DNA from: an uncultured Prevotellaceae bacterium
GTDB taxonomy: Bacteria; Bacteroidota; Bacteroidia; Bacteroidales; Bacteroidaceae
NCBI GenBank assembly: GCA_902778535.1
Contig: CACYYG010000011.1
Coordinates: forward strand, 103,322-167,321
Direction of reading: 5' to 3'
Length of the DNA stretch: 64,000 bases
The translations under genes and the position numbers were made by a program. Position 1 is the first letter of the stretch; the number at the start of each line of letters is the position of its first letter. Positions 33,068 through 41,600 of this stretch are shown here, piece by piece. The notes beneath the pieces are model-generated. The model was not told the origin of the DNA and searched no databases. It saw only the letters and a list, made by a program, of their open reading frames with translations.

Positions 33068-33477
33068 CATAAAATTCTTCAATTTACATGCCTCGAACTG
33101 CTAAAATTACATCAAATGTGACGGATTTCTGCAAAATTCTTATGACAGATACGCGGAATGGCGGGAAATTGACTAAGTTTTCATTCGAATCTTATTGGAA
33201 AAAGAGCCAACAGTTTTTCGCATCACCTACAAATAGACCAAACAAATGATAGCGACTAACGAAGACTGCAAGTTCATACTCAACAAGAGACGTGGGCATT
33301 GGCGGTATTCGGCAGTGTCGCGCTGGGTTGGTTCCCTGTAGGTGAATTGTTGTTTATAAAGATTGCTTCGCGCCTCTTTTTTCAAGACAAGATTCAGACG
33401 ATGCGTGGGGCAATCTCGTGAGTTCGCCGACACGGCTGAATAGACTTTGCTGATTGTGTTTCAGCTTTGGTTGTTTG

Positions 33478-33574
33478 TTTGAAACAAAGTGTTTCAAAAT
33501 TTTTCTGCGCTTGAAACACTTTGTTTCTACGCTTGAAACACTTTGTTTTCATGGCAAAAACACTTTGTTTCAAA
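33478..33574. repeat. Cluster of four 15-bp palindromes
   Basis: GAAACAAAGTGTTTC (33481-33495, extended TTT...AAA), GAAACACTTTGTTTC (33513-33527), a near copy at 33535-33549 and AAACACTTTGTTTC (about 33558-33571). The repeats lie in an 870-base gap between 32841 and 33714. Besides this, the candidate RNA and the hairpin at 33606, bases 33070-33470 hold only short weak open frames that I cannot support. Confidence 0.85.
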
Positions 33575-33605
33575 GGTCGAAACAGAAAAGGGATTATTCA
33601 AATTA

Positions 33606-33633
33606 GGGTGCCACGCTTGCTTGCGTGACACCC
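33606..33633 (-). terminator. Hairpin downstream of prfA
   Basis: GGGTGCCACGC pairs with GCGTGACACCC around a six-base loop. It lies about 80 bases past the prfA stop; no long T run, so termination is uncertain. Confidence 0.45.
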
Positions 33634-33713
33634 GGTGTGTAGTTTTCGTCTTTGCGATGCTCGGAAGCGTCGCCTCCTATTCGGACAGTTAGGCGGATTC
33701 GGAAGAATTGCCG

Positions 33714-34829
33714 TTACAGCTCGCTTTCTTTCATTCGCTCTGCGTTCTCGGCCACGGTCAGCGCGTCGATCATGGGCTGAATGTCGCCGCCGAGGAAGCC
33801 CTGCAGGTCGTGGGTGGTGTAGCCTATGCGGTGGTCGGTGACACGGCCCTGTGGGAAGTTGTAGGTGCGTATTTTGGCTGAGCGGTCGCCGGTAGAGACG
33901 AGGGTCTTGCGGCGCGAGGCTATGTCGTCGACGTATTTCTGGTGCTCCTTGTCATATATAAATGTGTAGAGGCGCGAGAGGGCACGTTCCTTGTTCTTCG
34001 GCTGGTCGCGTGTCTCGGTGCACTCGATAAGGATTTCCTCCGTCTCGCCGGTGTTGGGATTCTTCCACATATAGCGCAGACGTACGCCCGACTCCACCTT
34101 GTTCACGTTCTGTCCGCCGGCTCCCGATGAACGGAAGGTGTCCCACTTGATCTCGCCCTCATTGATGTGCACTTCGAACTTGTCGGCCTCGGGCAGCACG
34201 GCCACGGTGGCGGCGCTGGTGTGCATGCGGCCCTGTGTCTCGGTGGCAGGCACACGCTGCACGCGGTGCACGCCGCTCTCGTATTTCAGCGTGCCATAGA
34301 CATCGGCACCGCTGACGGCGAAGTCAATCTCCTTGTAGCCTCCAACGGCGCCCTCGCTGACATCGGTAACGCTTAATTGCCAGCCTTTTGAGTCGCAGAA
34401 GCTCTTGTACATCTTGAACAGGTCGCCGGCAAACAGACAGGCCTCGTCGCCGCCCGTTCCGGCACGAATCTCCATCTGCACGTTCTTCGCGTCTTCAGGG
34501 TCTTTGGGTATGAGGGCAATCTTGATTTCCTCTTCCAGCTTGGGCTGCAGCTCCTCGTTGGTTGCCAGCTCCTCGCGGGCCATCTCCTTCATTTCTGGGT
34601 CGTCCTCGTTGGCCAGGATGTCCTTTGCCTCGCGGATGCCGTTCAGACAGGCAATGTAGCGGCGGCGGGCATCCATGATGTCGCTCAGGTCTTTGTATTC
34701 TTTCGTTAGCTTCACGAAGCGCTGCTGGTCGCCAATGACGCTGGGGTCGGTGATGAGTGTTGATACTTCCTCGAAACGGGCTTCCAGGCCGTCGAGCTTC
34801 TCCAAGATGCTGTTTGTTGTATCTGCCAT
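33714..34829 (-). CDS. prfA: Peptide chain release factor 1
   Basis: 371 residues; recognises UAA/UAG. The class I release factor GGQ motif is in SSGAGGQNVNKVESGVRL, and the RF1-type tripeptide anticodon PAT is in RVPATETQGRMHTSAA. A helical N-terminal domain and the MEIRAGTGGDEACLFAGDL domain 2 start are intact. The -7 box TAATTTTG is at 34856-34863 on the minus strand. Confidence 0.97.
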   Translation of the reverse strand: MADTTNSILEKLDGLEARFEEVSTLITDPSVIGDQQRFVKLTKEYKDLSDIMDARRRYIACLNGIREAKDILANEDDPEMKEMAREELATNEELQPKLEEEIKIALIPKDPEDAKNVQMEIRAGTGGDEACLFAGDLFKMYKSFCDSKGWQLSVTDVSEGAVGGYKEIDFAVSGADVYGTLKYESGVHRVQRVPATETQGRMHTSAATVAVLPEADKFEVHINEGEIKWDTFRSSGAGGQNVNKVESGVRLRYMWKNPNTGETEEILIECTETRDQPKNKERALSRLYTFIYDKEHQKYVDDIASRRKTLVSTGDRSAKIRTYNFPQGRVTDHRIGYTTHDLQGFLGGDIQPMIDALTVAENAERMKESEL

Positions 34830-34984
34830 AAAAGTTGTCTTTTCGTTTTCTGCTGCAAAATTATGTAAAAAATCCGAAATATCAGCCTTTTCAACAAAAG
34901 AATTGAGAAAATTAAAAGAATGGAATATTTTTGCTCTCTTGAATTCTTCGGTTTTTCAGTTTTTCAATTCTTCAAGACCGACGT

Positions 34985-35003
34985 TTTGTCAGAAAGTGAC
35001 AAA
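34985..35003. promoter_or_regulatory. Perfect palindrome upstream of grpE, likely operator
   Basis: TTTGTCA, GAAAG, TGACAAA: a 7+7 bp inverted repeat with a 5-base spacer, 51 bases before the grpE ATG. Its left half can serve as the -33 TTTG of a promoter whose weak -7 box is GTTTTTTG at 35011-35018. A heat-shock regulator site is the simplest reading. Confidence 0.5.
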
Positions 35004-35053
35004 GCGGCACGTTTTTTGCTGGTGAATAGATAAAAAACTAAAATCAAGCTATT

Positions 35054-35638
35054 ATGAAAGAAAAAGATATTCATATTGACGGCGAGGAGCAGAAGAATGA
35101 TCCCGTCGGGGAAGAAGAAACCGTAGCCTCTGAAGAAACGCAGGACAATGCTGAGCAAGAGACAGAGGCTGAACCTGCTGAAGAGCGCGACCCGCTGGAT
35201 GTGGCTCTGGAGGAGATAGAGTCGCTGAAGGACAAATATCTGAGGCAGGTGGCCGAGTTTGACAACTACCGCAAACGCACCCTGAAGGAGCGTGCAGAAC
35301 TCATCCTCAACGGCGGTGAGAAAGCCATCAAGGCTATTCTGCCTGTGGTGGACGATATGGAGCGCGCTTTGAAGAGCGGCGCTAATACCGATGATCCGCA
35401 GGTGCTGCGCGATGGCATGGAGCTCATCTATAATAAGATGATGAAGACTTTGGAGAGTCTGGGCGTTACGAAGATTGACACCGAGAATGCCGATTTCGAC
35501 ACCGATCTGCACGATGCCGAGGCATTGGTACCTGGTATGGGCGACGACAAGAAAGGAAAGGTAATTGACTGTTTGGCAACGGGATATAAGCTTAATGATA
35601 AAGTGATTCGCCATGCTAAGGTGGCTGTAGGACAATAA
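35054..35638 (+). CDS. grpE: Nucleotide exchange factor GrpE
   Basis: 194 residues; releases ADP from DnaK. An acidic, disordered N-terminus (residues 1-50, rich in E) precedes the long coiled coil LDVALEEIESLKDKYLRQVA. The GrpE signature follows: AEFDNYRKRT, ILPVVDDMERAL, GVTKIDTENADFDTDLHDA and VIRHAKVAVGQ at the end. It is followed by dnaJ after a remarkable hairpin-forming spacer. Confidence 0.97.
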   Translation: MKEKDIHIDGEEQKNDPVGEEETVASEETQDNAEQETEAEPAEERDPLDVALEEIESLKDKYLRQVAEFDNYRKRTLKERAELILNGGEKAIKAILPVVDDMERALKSGANTDDPQVLRDGMELIYNKMMKTLESLGVTKIDTENADFDTDLHDAEALVPGMGDDKKGKVIDCLATGYKLNDKVIRHAKVAVGQ

Positions 35639-35643
35639 CTTAA

Positions 35644-35733
35644 GGTTTGAGATTTGAGGTTTGGGATTTGAGATGTACAAGCAGTTTCAAGTCTATTGAA
35701 AAACCTCAAATCTCAAACCTCAAATCTCAAATC
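35644..35733 (+). repeat. Inverted heptamer arrays forming a 28-bp hairpin before dnaJ
   Basis: The left array (TTTGAGA/TTTGAGG/TTTGGGA units, 35644-35671) pairs over 28 consecutive positions with the right array (CTCAAAT/CTCAAAC units, 35706-35733), 26 Watson-Crick and two G-U, around a 34-base loop. The right arm ends one base before the dnaJ AUG (35735). Confidence 0.9.
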
Positions 35734-35734
35734 A

Positions 35735-36877
35735 ATGAAAAGAGACTACTACGAGGTGCTGGGCGTGGCCAAGACCGCCTCTGAGGAAGAAATCAAGAAG
35801 GCTTATCGGCAGATAGCCATCAAGTATCACCCCGACCGTAATCCTGGCGACAAGCAGGCCGAGGAAAAATTCAAGGAGGCCGCCGAGGCCTACAATGTGC
35901 TTCACGACCCGCAAAAGCGGCAGCAGTATGACCAGTTCGGATTTGACGGTCCGATGGGCGGCGGCTTCGGAGGCTTCGGCGGAGCGTCGATGAATATGGA
36001 CGACATCTTCTCGATGTTCGGCGACATTTTCGGCGGTCATGGCTTTGGCGGTTTCAGCCGTCGTGGCGGCCGACAGCAGCACCGTGGCAGCGACCTGCGC
36101 CTGAAGGTGCGGCTGACCTTGGAAGAAATCAATCAGGGCGTGACAAAGAAGTTCAAGGTGCGCAAGGACATCGCATGTAGCCACTGCCACGGTACTGGCG
36201 CTGAGGATGGCAGCTCGTGTGAGACATGCCCCACATGCCACGGCTCGGGTGTCGTTACTCACACCACACAGAGCATCTTCGGCATGATGCAGACACAGGG
36301 CGTGTGCCCAACGTGTCAGGGCGAAGGCGAGGTCATTAAGAACAAGTGCAAACACTGTCAGGGCACAGGCGTGATAAAGGGCGAGGAGGTTGTGGAAATC
36401 AACATTCCCGCCGGAGTGGCCGAGGGCATGGTGGTGAATGTACCGGGCAAGGGTAATGCCGGACAGCATGGCGGTATTGCCGGCGACATACAAGTCTTTA
36501 TTGAGGAAGAAATGCACGACACCTTCGTGCGTGACGGTAATGACTTGATTTACAATCTGCTTCTCGACTTTCCTACGGCAGCACTTGGAGGCGAGGTGGA
36601 CATTCCCACCATCGAAGGCAAGACGCTGAAAGTAAAGATAGACAGCGGTACGCAGCCAGGCAAGACGATGCGCCTGCGCAGCAAGGGACTGCCCGCTGTG
36701 CAAGGCTACGGCACCGGGCGTGGCGATCTGGTCGTAAACATCAGCGTGTATGTGCCGAAGACGTTGTCACGCGACGAGCGCAAGGCTATAGAAGAATTCA
36801 AGGACAGCGACAACTTCAAAGGCGACCGTCAGACCAAGGAATCCATCTTCAATCGCTTCAAGAACTATTTCTCTTGA
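35735..36877 (+). CDS. dnaJ: Chaperone DnaJ (Hsp40)
   Basis: 380 residues from ATG 35735; an ATG upstream at 35696 would add 13 residues coded by repeat DNA and is rejected. J domain [20 protein letters not shown] with the HPD motif in [14 protein letters not shown]-rich linker follows (residues about 75-125). The zinc-binding region has four CxxCxGxG repeats: [32 protein letters not shown]. The C-terminal substrate-binding domains are complete. Co-chaperone of DnaK; partner of GrpE. Its initiation region is next to the hairpin at 35644-35733. Confidence 0.97.
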   Translation: MKRDYYEVLGVAKTASEEEIKKAYRQIAIKYHPDRNPGDKQAEEKFKEAAEAYNVLHDPQKRQQYDQFGFDGPMGGGFGGFGGASMNMDDIFSMFGDIFGGHGFGGFSRRGGRQQHRGSDLRLKVRLTLEEINQGVTKKFKVRKDIACSHCHGTGAEDGSSCETCPTCHGSGVVTHTTQSIFGMMQTQGVCPTCQGEGEVIKNKCKHCQGTGVIKGEEVVEINIPAGVAEGMVVNVPGKGNAGQHGGIAGDIQVFIEEEMHDTFVRDGNDLIYNLLLDFPTAALGGEVDIPTIEGKTLKVKIDSGTQPGKTMRLRSKGLPAVQGYGTGRGDLVVNISVYVPKTLSRDERKAIEEFKDSDNFKGDRQTKESIFNRFKNYFS

Positions 36878-36922
36878 TGTGAGAGGAAAGTGGCGAGGGG
36901 CAGAACAGTTTATTTTTGAATC

Positions 36923-38248
36923 ATGACATACCAGGAGGCTACTCAATATCTGTTTAACCAGACTAGGAACTTCGAAAAACAAGGTCCGTCGGGCTATAAG
37001 GTGGGGCTGGGCTCGATGCTCGCACTCGACGAGCACTTCGGCCATCCGCACACGAAGTTCCGCTCCATCCATGTGGCAGGTACTAACGGAAAAGGCTCGC
37101 TGTCGCACATGCTGGCGGCGATGCTGCAGGTGTGCGGCTATCGTGTGGGCCTCTACACGTCGCCGCATCTTGTTGATTTCCGTGAGCGCATACGTGTGAA
37201 CGGCAAGCCAATTACCGAGGAGTATGTCACGACATTCGTTGAGAAGGAACGGCCGTTCTTCGAGCCGTTGAAGGCTACGTTCTTCGAGATTACTACCGCT
37301 ATGGCCTTCAAATACTTCAGCGAGCAGAATGTCGACATTGCTGTGATAGAGGTGGGACTTGGCGGACGTCTGGACTCCACTAACATCATCACCCCCATCC
37401 TCAGTGTCATCACCAATATCTCGCTTGAACACACGCAGATGTTGGGTTCCACATTGCAGGAGATAGCTGCCGAAAAGGGCGGCATCATCAAGGAGGGTGT
37501 TCCCTGCGTTGTCGGCGAGGCTTTGCCTGAGACACGTCCGGTCTTTGAGGCCATTGCCAAGGAAAAAAATGCAAAGCTCATCTTCGCCGAGGACAATCCC
37601 ATTACCTCTCTGTTGCCTTCCAAGCCAGGCGATACATGCCAGCGGTATAAGAATATCTACGGTATGGAGTTTGCTTGCGAGTTGCGTGGAGAATTCCAGG
37701 TAAAGAACATGAACACCTTCTCCAACGCCATTGTCTTGCTGATGGATGCCGGCTATCTGTCCAGCTGCAGAGACCCGAGGAATTTCGATACTTTCGTGTC
37801 GGAGCTGAGGGCTGCTCTGATGAATGTGAAAAGTCTCACAGGACTGATGGGCCGTTGGCAGACGGTGCAGGAGCATCCCACAGTGGTATGCGACATCGGC
37901 CACAACGCCGGTGCATGGAAATATCTGAGCAAGAAGCTGGAAGAAGAACGGAAGAAATGCCATGAGCTGCGCATCGTCTATGGTATCCTGGAAGATAAGG
38001 ACATCTATGCCAATATGTCACAGTTGCCCAAGGACGCTCGATATTATTGGACGAAAGGCTCCACGAAGCGTGCCTTTCCTGAAAGTTCTCTGAAGGTGTC
38101 TGGCGAGCAGTTCGGACTGCATGGTGAGAGCTATCCTACTGTGGAAGAGGCGTTCAACGCAGCTAAAGGAGATGCACAAAGCGATGACTTCATCTTTGTG
38201 GGAGGCAGTAGTTATGTCGTGTCCGACTTTCTGAAATTGTGTGTTTAG
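36923..38248 (+). CDS. folC: Folylpolyglutamate synthase / dihydrofolate synthase
   Basis: 441 residues, Mur-ligase-like ATP-dependent amide ligase that adds glutamate to folates (and to dihydropteroate). The P-loop is HVAGTNGKGSLSHMLAAM, followed by LYTSPHLVDFRERIRVNG; the central motif is VGLGGRLDSTNII and ISLEHTQMLGSTLQEIAAEK. The C-terminal domain begins GRWQTVQEHPTVVCDIGHN. Its stop codon overlaps that of tilS by four bases on the opposite strand. Confidence 0.95.
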   Translation: MTYQEATQYLFNQTRNFEKQGPSGYKVGLGSMLALDEHFGHPHTKFRSIHVAGTNGKGSLSHMLAAMLQVCGYRVGLYTSPHLVDFRERIRVNGKPITEEYVTTFVEKERPFFEPLKATFFEITTAMAFKYFSEQNVDIAVIEVGLGGRLDSTNIITPILSVITNISLEHTQMLGSTLQEIAAEKGGIIKEGVPCVVGEALPETRPVFEAIAKEKNAKLIFAEDNPITSLLPSKPGDTCQRYKNIYGMEFACELRGEFQVKNMNTFSNAIVLLMDAGYLSSCRDPRNFDTFVSELRAALMNVKSLTGLMGRWQTVQEHPTVVCDIGHNAGAWKYLSKKLEEERKKCHELRIVYGILEDKDIYANMSQLPKDARYYWTKGSTKRAFPESSLKVSGEQFGLHGESYPTVEEAFNAAKGDAQSDDFIFVGGSSYVVSDFLKLCV

Positions 38249-39582
38249 GATTTTTCCGCCTTTTTATGATGTAGGGTGACAAGCAGTGTGCGGCTTGTTG
38301 CTTTCCTGATGGCGAATCGGTCGTCGGTTCGGCGGCTTACAAGCCAGAGGATACGGCCGTCGGCATTGGTCAGTACCAGCTGTCGCTGTTTTTCTATGAT
38401 TGAGAGCTTGGCATCAGTGAGGTAATCGCTCACCAGTTTCGAGCCCTTCATTCCAAAGGGTTGGAAACGGTCGCCCGGCTGCACGGGCCGGATGGTGATG
38501 GGGAAAGAAATCTTGTCAGCATCAAGCGTAGCGACATCTGCCTCGAATGAAATCGTGTTAGAATCTAGAATCTTTATGCTGAACGACGTTTGGTCGTCAT
38601 AATGGTAGTTGCCAGGCTCAGGAAGGGGCAGGGTAGGGCGCTCTTTGGGACGAGGTGCCACGATAAGCTGCTGGTTGTGTGTCACTAATTGATGAGTGGG
38701 TGACAGCCATTGCAGGCCTTCATCCAATTTCTGCGCAGTCACTTTTGTGTGGATGGCGGCGATGGTGGCTGGCGTGAAGCCAAAGGGCGTAAGCCACTCA
38801 AAGAGTACGCACTCAGGCGAGGGCTGGCTGAGTAGTTCGTCTATGCAGATTGTGTCATCTTTGACAATTCTCGAGAGTGTCTGACGCATGGCATCCTGAT
38901 AGACGCAGTTGACCTCGCTCATCCATCCTGCGGTACGTACGATGTTGTTGACGACTCCAGGATTCATCTGCTCCAAACGGGGAATGATGTCAAGGCGAAG
39001 CTGGTTGCGTTGCACATCGGCTACAAGGTTAGTACTGTCGGTGACGTAATCCTGTCCACGCTCTTTCAGCCATTGCTCGATGTCGTGCCGTCTGACGCAG
39101 AGCAGGGGACGCACGATGTGGCCATTGCGCCATTTGATGCCCGTCAGACCATCAATGCCTGTGCCGCGAACAAGATTCAGCAGCAGCGTCTCTACGCTAT
39201 CGTCTAAATGATGAGCCACGCAGACATTTTGGGCATCAATGTCGTTTCTCAACTGCTCGAAATAATGATAGCGCAGCTGGCGTGCAGCCATCTCAATGCT
39301 CACTTGATGCAGCGATGCATAAGTGTTTGTATCGAAATGTGTTAGGTGGATTGCTATGTTGTTCTTTTTGCAGAGCTCCTTGACGAACTGCTCATCACGG
39401 TTGCTCTCTTCGCCACGCAGATGGAAGTTGCAGTGCACGGCCTCTATCCTATAGCCCAGCTCCTTCAGGCACAGCAACAGACAGACGCTGTCGGCACCAC
39501 CGCTGAGCGCCACTAAATTCAGCTCGTCGTGCCTCAGCAGCCCGTGCCGCTCAATAAACTGTGCTATGGTCGTTAGGATCAC
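38245..39582 (-). CDS. tilS: tRNA(Ile)-lysidine synthase
   Basis: 445 residues; converts C34 of tRNA-Ile(CAU) to lysidine, so is essential for AUA decoding. The PP-loop ATP pyrophosphatase motif is VALSGGADSVCLLLCL (SGGxDS). HHLDDSVETLLLNLVRGTG and LRGEESNRDEQFV belong to the catalytic domain, and the C-terminal TilS domain contains FGMKGSKLVSDYLTDAKLS. Starts at GTG 39582; the -7 box is TAACTTTG at 39630-39637. Confidence 0.95.
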   Translation of the reverse strand: MILTTIAQFIERHGLLRHDELNLVALSGGADSVCLLLCLKELGYRIEAVHCNFHLRGEESNRDEQFVKELCKKNNIAIHLTHFDTNTYASLHQVSIEMAARQLRYHYFEQLRNDIDAQNVCVAHHLDDSVETLLLNLVRGTGIDGLTGIKWRNGHIVRPLLCVRRHDIEQWLKERGQDYVTDSTNLVADVQRNQLRLDIIPRLEQMNPGVVNNIVRTAGWMSEVNCVYQDAMRQTLSRIVKDDTICIDELLSQPSPECVLFEWLTPFGFTPATIAAIHTKVTAQKLDEGLQWLSPTHQLVTHNQQLIVAPRPKERPTLPLPEPGNYHYDDQTSFSIKILDSNTISFEADVATLDADKISFPITIRPVQPGDRFQPFGMKGSKLVSDYLTDAKLSIIEKQRQLVLTNADGRILWLVSRRTDDRFAIRKATSRTLLVTLHHKKAEKS

Positions 39583-39732
39583 CTGAAGAAAGCCACAAAT
39601 GATAATACGCTCTTACCCATAAAAGTGCGCAAAGTTACACATTTTTCTTCTACCGGCAAAACTTTTCACTGTTTGTTTTTTGAAGATTTATGTTCCCGTA
39701 TTCCCGTCCATTCGCGTTACGCCTTCATACCG

Positions 39733-40446
39733 TTACAAGCTGAAGCGGTAGCCCAGGGTGAGCAGCAGGTAGCGGCGGTGTACATCCTGGTCTAAGTTCT
39801 TCTTGGTGATGTTCGTCAGGCCAAAGTGGTAGCGGGCGTCCAGCACGATGTTGCGCCACTCGTAGCTTGCGCCGACGGGAATACATACGTCGAAGTTGTT
39901 CATCTGGCTCTTGAAACCTCTGCTAATGTCCTCGTTATATGGCTTCCTTGGCAGCTTCGCCACATCCTCAACAGAAAAGATGCTGCCGGTTAGCTGTTCC
40001 ATATCTGCAACAGTACCTGTGACACGGCCCTTCACCAATGCCGACAGCAGCAGGCTGGGCTGCACGCCAGCCTTCAAGGTCAGGCCGGGCAACACATGCA
40101 GGCCCAGCATCAAGGGAATGTCAATACGCTCTGCCACCATGTGGAAGTGACTGACGGTCAGGTCAAATATCTCGTCCTTATAGATTTCCCGTCCACGCTC
40201 CTTCACTCGGTCGCGGGTGTAGAACAATCCGAAATCGAAGCTCAGCAGGCGGCCTGGCCGCAGCGAGGCCTCCAGGCCTGCCGCCCATGCCGTCGAGCTA
40301 CTGTTTTCCTGGGCATCGTCGCCCACAACTGTCGCTACCGTCAGGCCAGCCTTCGGTGTCACCGACCAGCGGCTATACTCCTCCTCCTGCGCTGTGGCCA
40401 CAACCGCAGCCACCAGCGCAAATATACTCAGAATGATTCGTTTCAT
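39733..40446 (-). CDS. Outer-membrane beta-barrel (porin-like) protein
   Basis: 237 residues. The signal peptide is IILSIFALVAAVVATAQ. Alternating amphipathic strands follow (SLRPGRLLSFDFGLFYTRD, IDIPLMLGLHVLPGLTLKAG, ASYEWRNIVLDARYHFGL), ending LLTLGYRFSL with the C-terminal aromatic/hydrophobic pattern of barrel proteins. PorT/OmpA-like small barrel of unknown role. Monocistronic. Confidence 0.78.
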   Translation of the reverse strand: MKRIILSIFALVAAVVATAQEEEYSRWSVTPKAGLTVATVVGDDAQENSSSTAWAAGLEASLRPGRLLSFDFGLFYTRDRVKERGREIYKDEIFDLTVSHFHMVAERIDIPLMLGLHVLPGLTLKAGVQPSLLLSALVKGRVTGTVADMEQLTGSIFSVEDVAKLPRKPYNEDISRGFKSQMNNFDVCIPVGASYEWRNIVLDARYHFGLTNITKKNLDQDVHRRYLLLTLGYRFSL

Positions 40447-40577
40447 AGTTTCTTCTGTTTTTCATGGTTAGGGGTTTTTTGATTCAATTTGGCGAATCAG
40501 AGTCCCCTGATCCCTCATTTCGTTTTTAATTATAACGGTTAAAGACAGCAATCCTTAACTTGTGCCGCTGTTTTTTT

Positions 40578-41111
40578 TCATCGTTCCCATAGCCATTCTT
40601 TTTCCTTCCATTTGTTTTCAAATGATGAAATACTATCTACATGATAATAGAAGTAATTCTGTCTTTCATATAATAATTCAGAGTGTTTGGCCTTAGGGCC
40701 GATTAGCTCTCTTGACACAAGTTCTATTCTATTACGGTCTTTTATCACATACTTATATTCAGACATGTGCCAATAGCGATAGAGTCCTGTTTCCGAATAA
40801 ACATGTGCAATAATTGTGTCGTTTGATATGGTATAGACCCCCCCGCCATCAGGCATAAATAAATACTTAATGGTTCCAAACAAACTATCCCTTTTAATAT
40901 TTACGTTATGCGCAAAAGTACCGTCTCTATAAAAAATAATGTTATCTGTAAAGTCACGACCACGATAGAATCCATCAACATTTATATAGTTATCAATTCT
41001 TGTTCCTCCATCCCTGTATTTTATATCAGAGCGGGATATGATATAATTGTGGTTACTTGTTATTCCAAAAAGCCACTTGAAAAAACTAATAACGAGAAAA
41101 ATCCTAATCAT
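40578..41111 (-). CDS. Hypothetical AT-rich protein with N-terminal membrane anchor
   Basis: About 177 residues from ATG 41111 (MIRIFLVISFFKWLFGI); an upstream ATG at 41135 would add eight residues. One N-terminal hydrophobic segment serves as anchor or signal. The remainder is polar and aromatic (DNIIFYRDGTFAHNVNIKRD, YTISNDTIIAHVYSETGLY), suggesting a small beta-sheet domain outside the membrane. Markedly lower GC than core neighbours, which suggests recent acquisition. Family not recognised. Confidence 0.55.
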   Translation of the reverse strand: MIRIFLVISFFKWLFGITSNHNYIISRSDIKYRDGGTRIDNYINVDGFYRGRDFTDNIIFYRDGTFAHNVNIKRDSLFGTIKYLFMPDGGGVYTISNDTIIAHVYSETGLYRYWHMSEYKYVIKDRNRIELVSRELIGPKAKHSELLYERQNYFYYHVDSISSFENKWKEKEWLWER

Positions 41112-41211
41112 ATTGTTTATATCTAAAAATTCCAAATAGAAAGAGGATTGTTATACCCAAAGTATGAATAAATGCCGCGATGCAAATCCGTATAATTCAA
41201 ATAGTAGCTTA

Positions 41212-41594
41212 GATCGGTGGGGACGGTTCTAAATGATCAGTTTTTGTCATTGTACATTGTCTTTTTAATATTTTTGAATAATGCCAAAGCTTACACCTGT
41301 GACACGTGAGATTTGGCGGATGCCCGCTCCCGTTGAGCACAAGTTTTCAAGATTGTATTGCGCTGCTGCTTTTCAAGCACGGTCAATTCTTTAGGACTGT
41401 CTATGTTATACGATTCTTTTAATATACAACGAAGATTCTCATCACTTACATGCAAGTCGCGCCATCGTCTGTTGACTATATGACTGCAAAAATACACAAT
41501 TATTCCGCATCTTCCAAAATTTATATCTAAAATATGTTTATTTAGCGTTCGACCTTTGGTCGCTTGGCTTGTCCAAGAACCGTTCCCGCCGATC
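41212..41594. mobile_element. Remnant bounded by 19-bp inverted repeats around a RAYT fragment
   Basis: GATCGGTGGGGACGGTTCT (41212-41230) is matched at 17 of 19 positions by the reverse complement of AGAACCGTTCCCGCCGATC (41576-41594). The enclosed 383 bases contain a broken transposase-like reading frame on the minus strand. Additional small hairpins (for example GCGACCAAAGGTCG-like and CTTGG/CCAAG) sit beside the right repeat. The layout resembles a REP-associated transposase gene between two inverted REPs, but is much decayed. Confidence 0.6.
41265..41497 (-). pseudogene. C-terminal fragment of a REP-associated (Y1-type) transposase, frameshifted
   Basis: The minus-strand frame reads ENLRCILKESYNIDSPKELT and LEKQQRNTILKTCAQ. 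After a one-base shift near 41335 it continues GAGIRQISRVTGVSFGIIQKY to a stop at 41265-41267. The last part is the helix-turn-helix end typical of Bacteroidota RAYT/IS200-like transposases (xxRNxILxxLxxxGxSIRQxxRLTGxxxGxIQ). The catalytic HUH domain is missing, so the copy is inactive. Confidence 0.65.
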
Positions 41595-41600
41595 CAATAA

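Noticed and set aside
33227-33433. 68-codon minus-strand frame in the gap before prfA
   Set aside because: No motif, promoter or lipobox; looks like decayed sequence.
29696-33574. CRISPR array suggested by regularly spaced repeats
   Set aside because: Units are short self-palindromes with spacers under 20 bases, only three or four copies per cluster, and no cas gene is present.
35696-35734. Upstream ATG giving DnaJ 13 extra residues
   Set aside because: The extension is coded by heptamer repeat DNA, and DnaJ normally begins at the [10 protein letters not shown] position.
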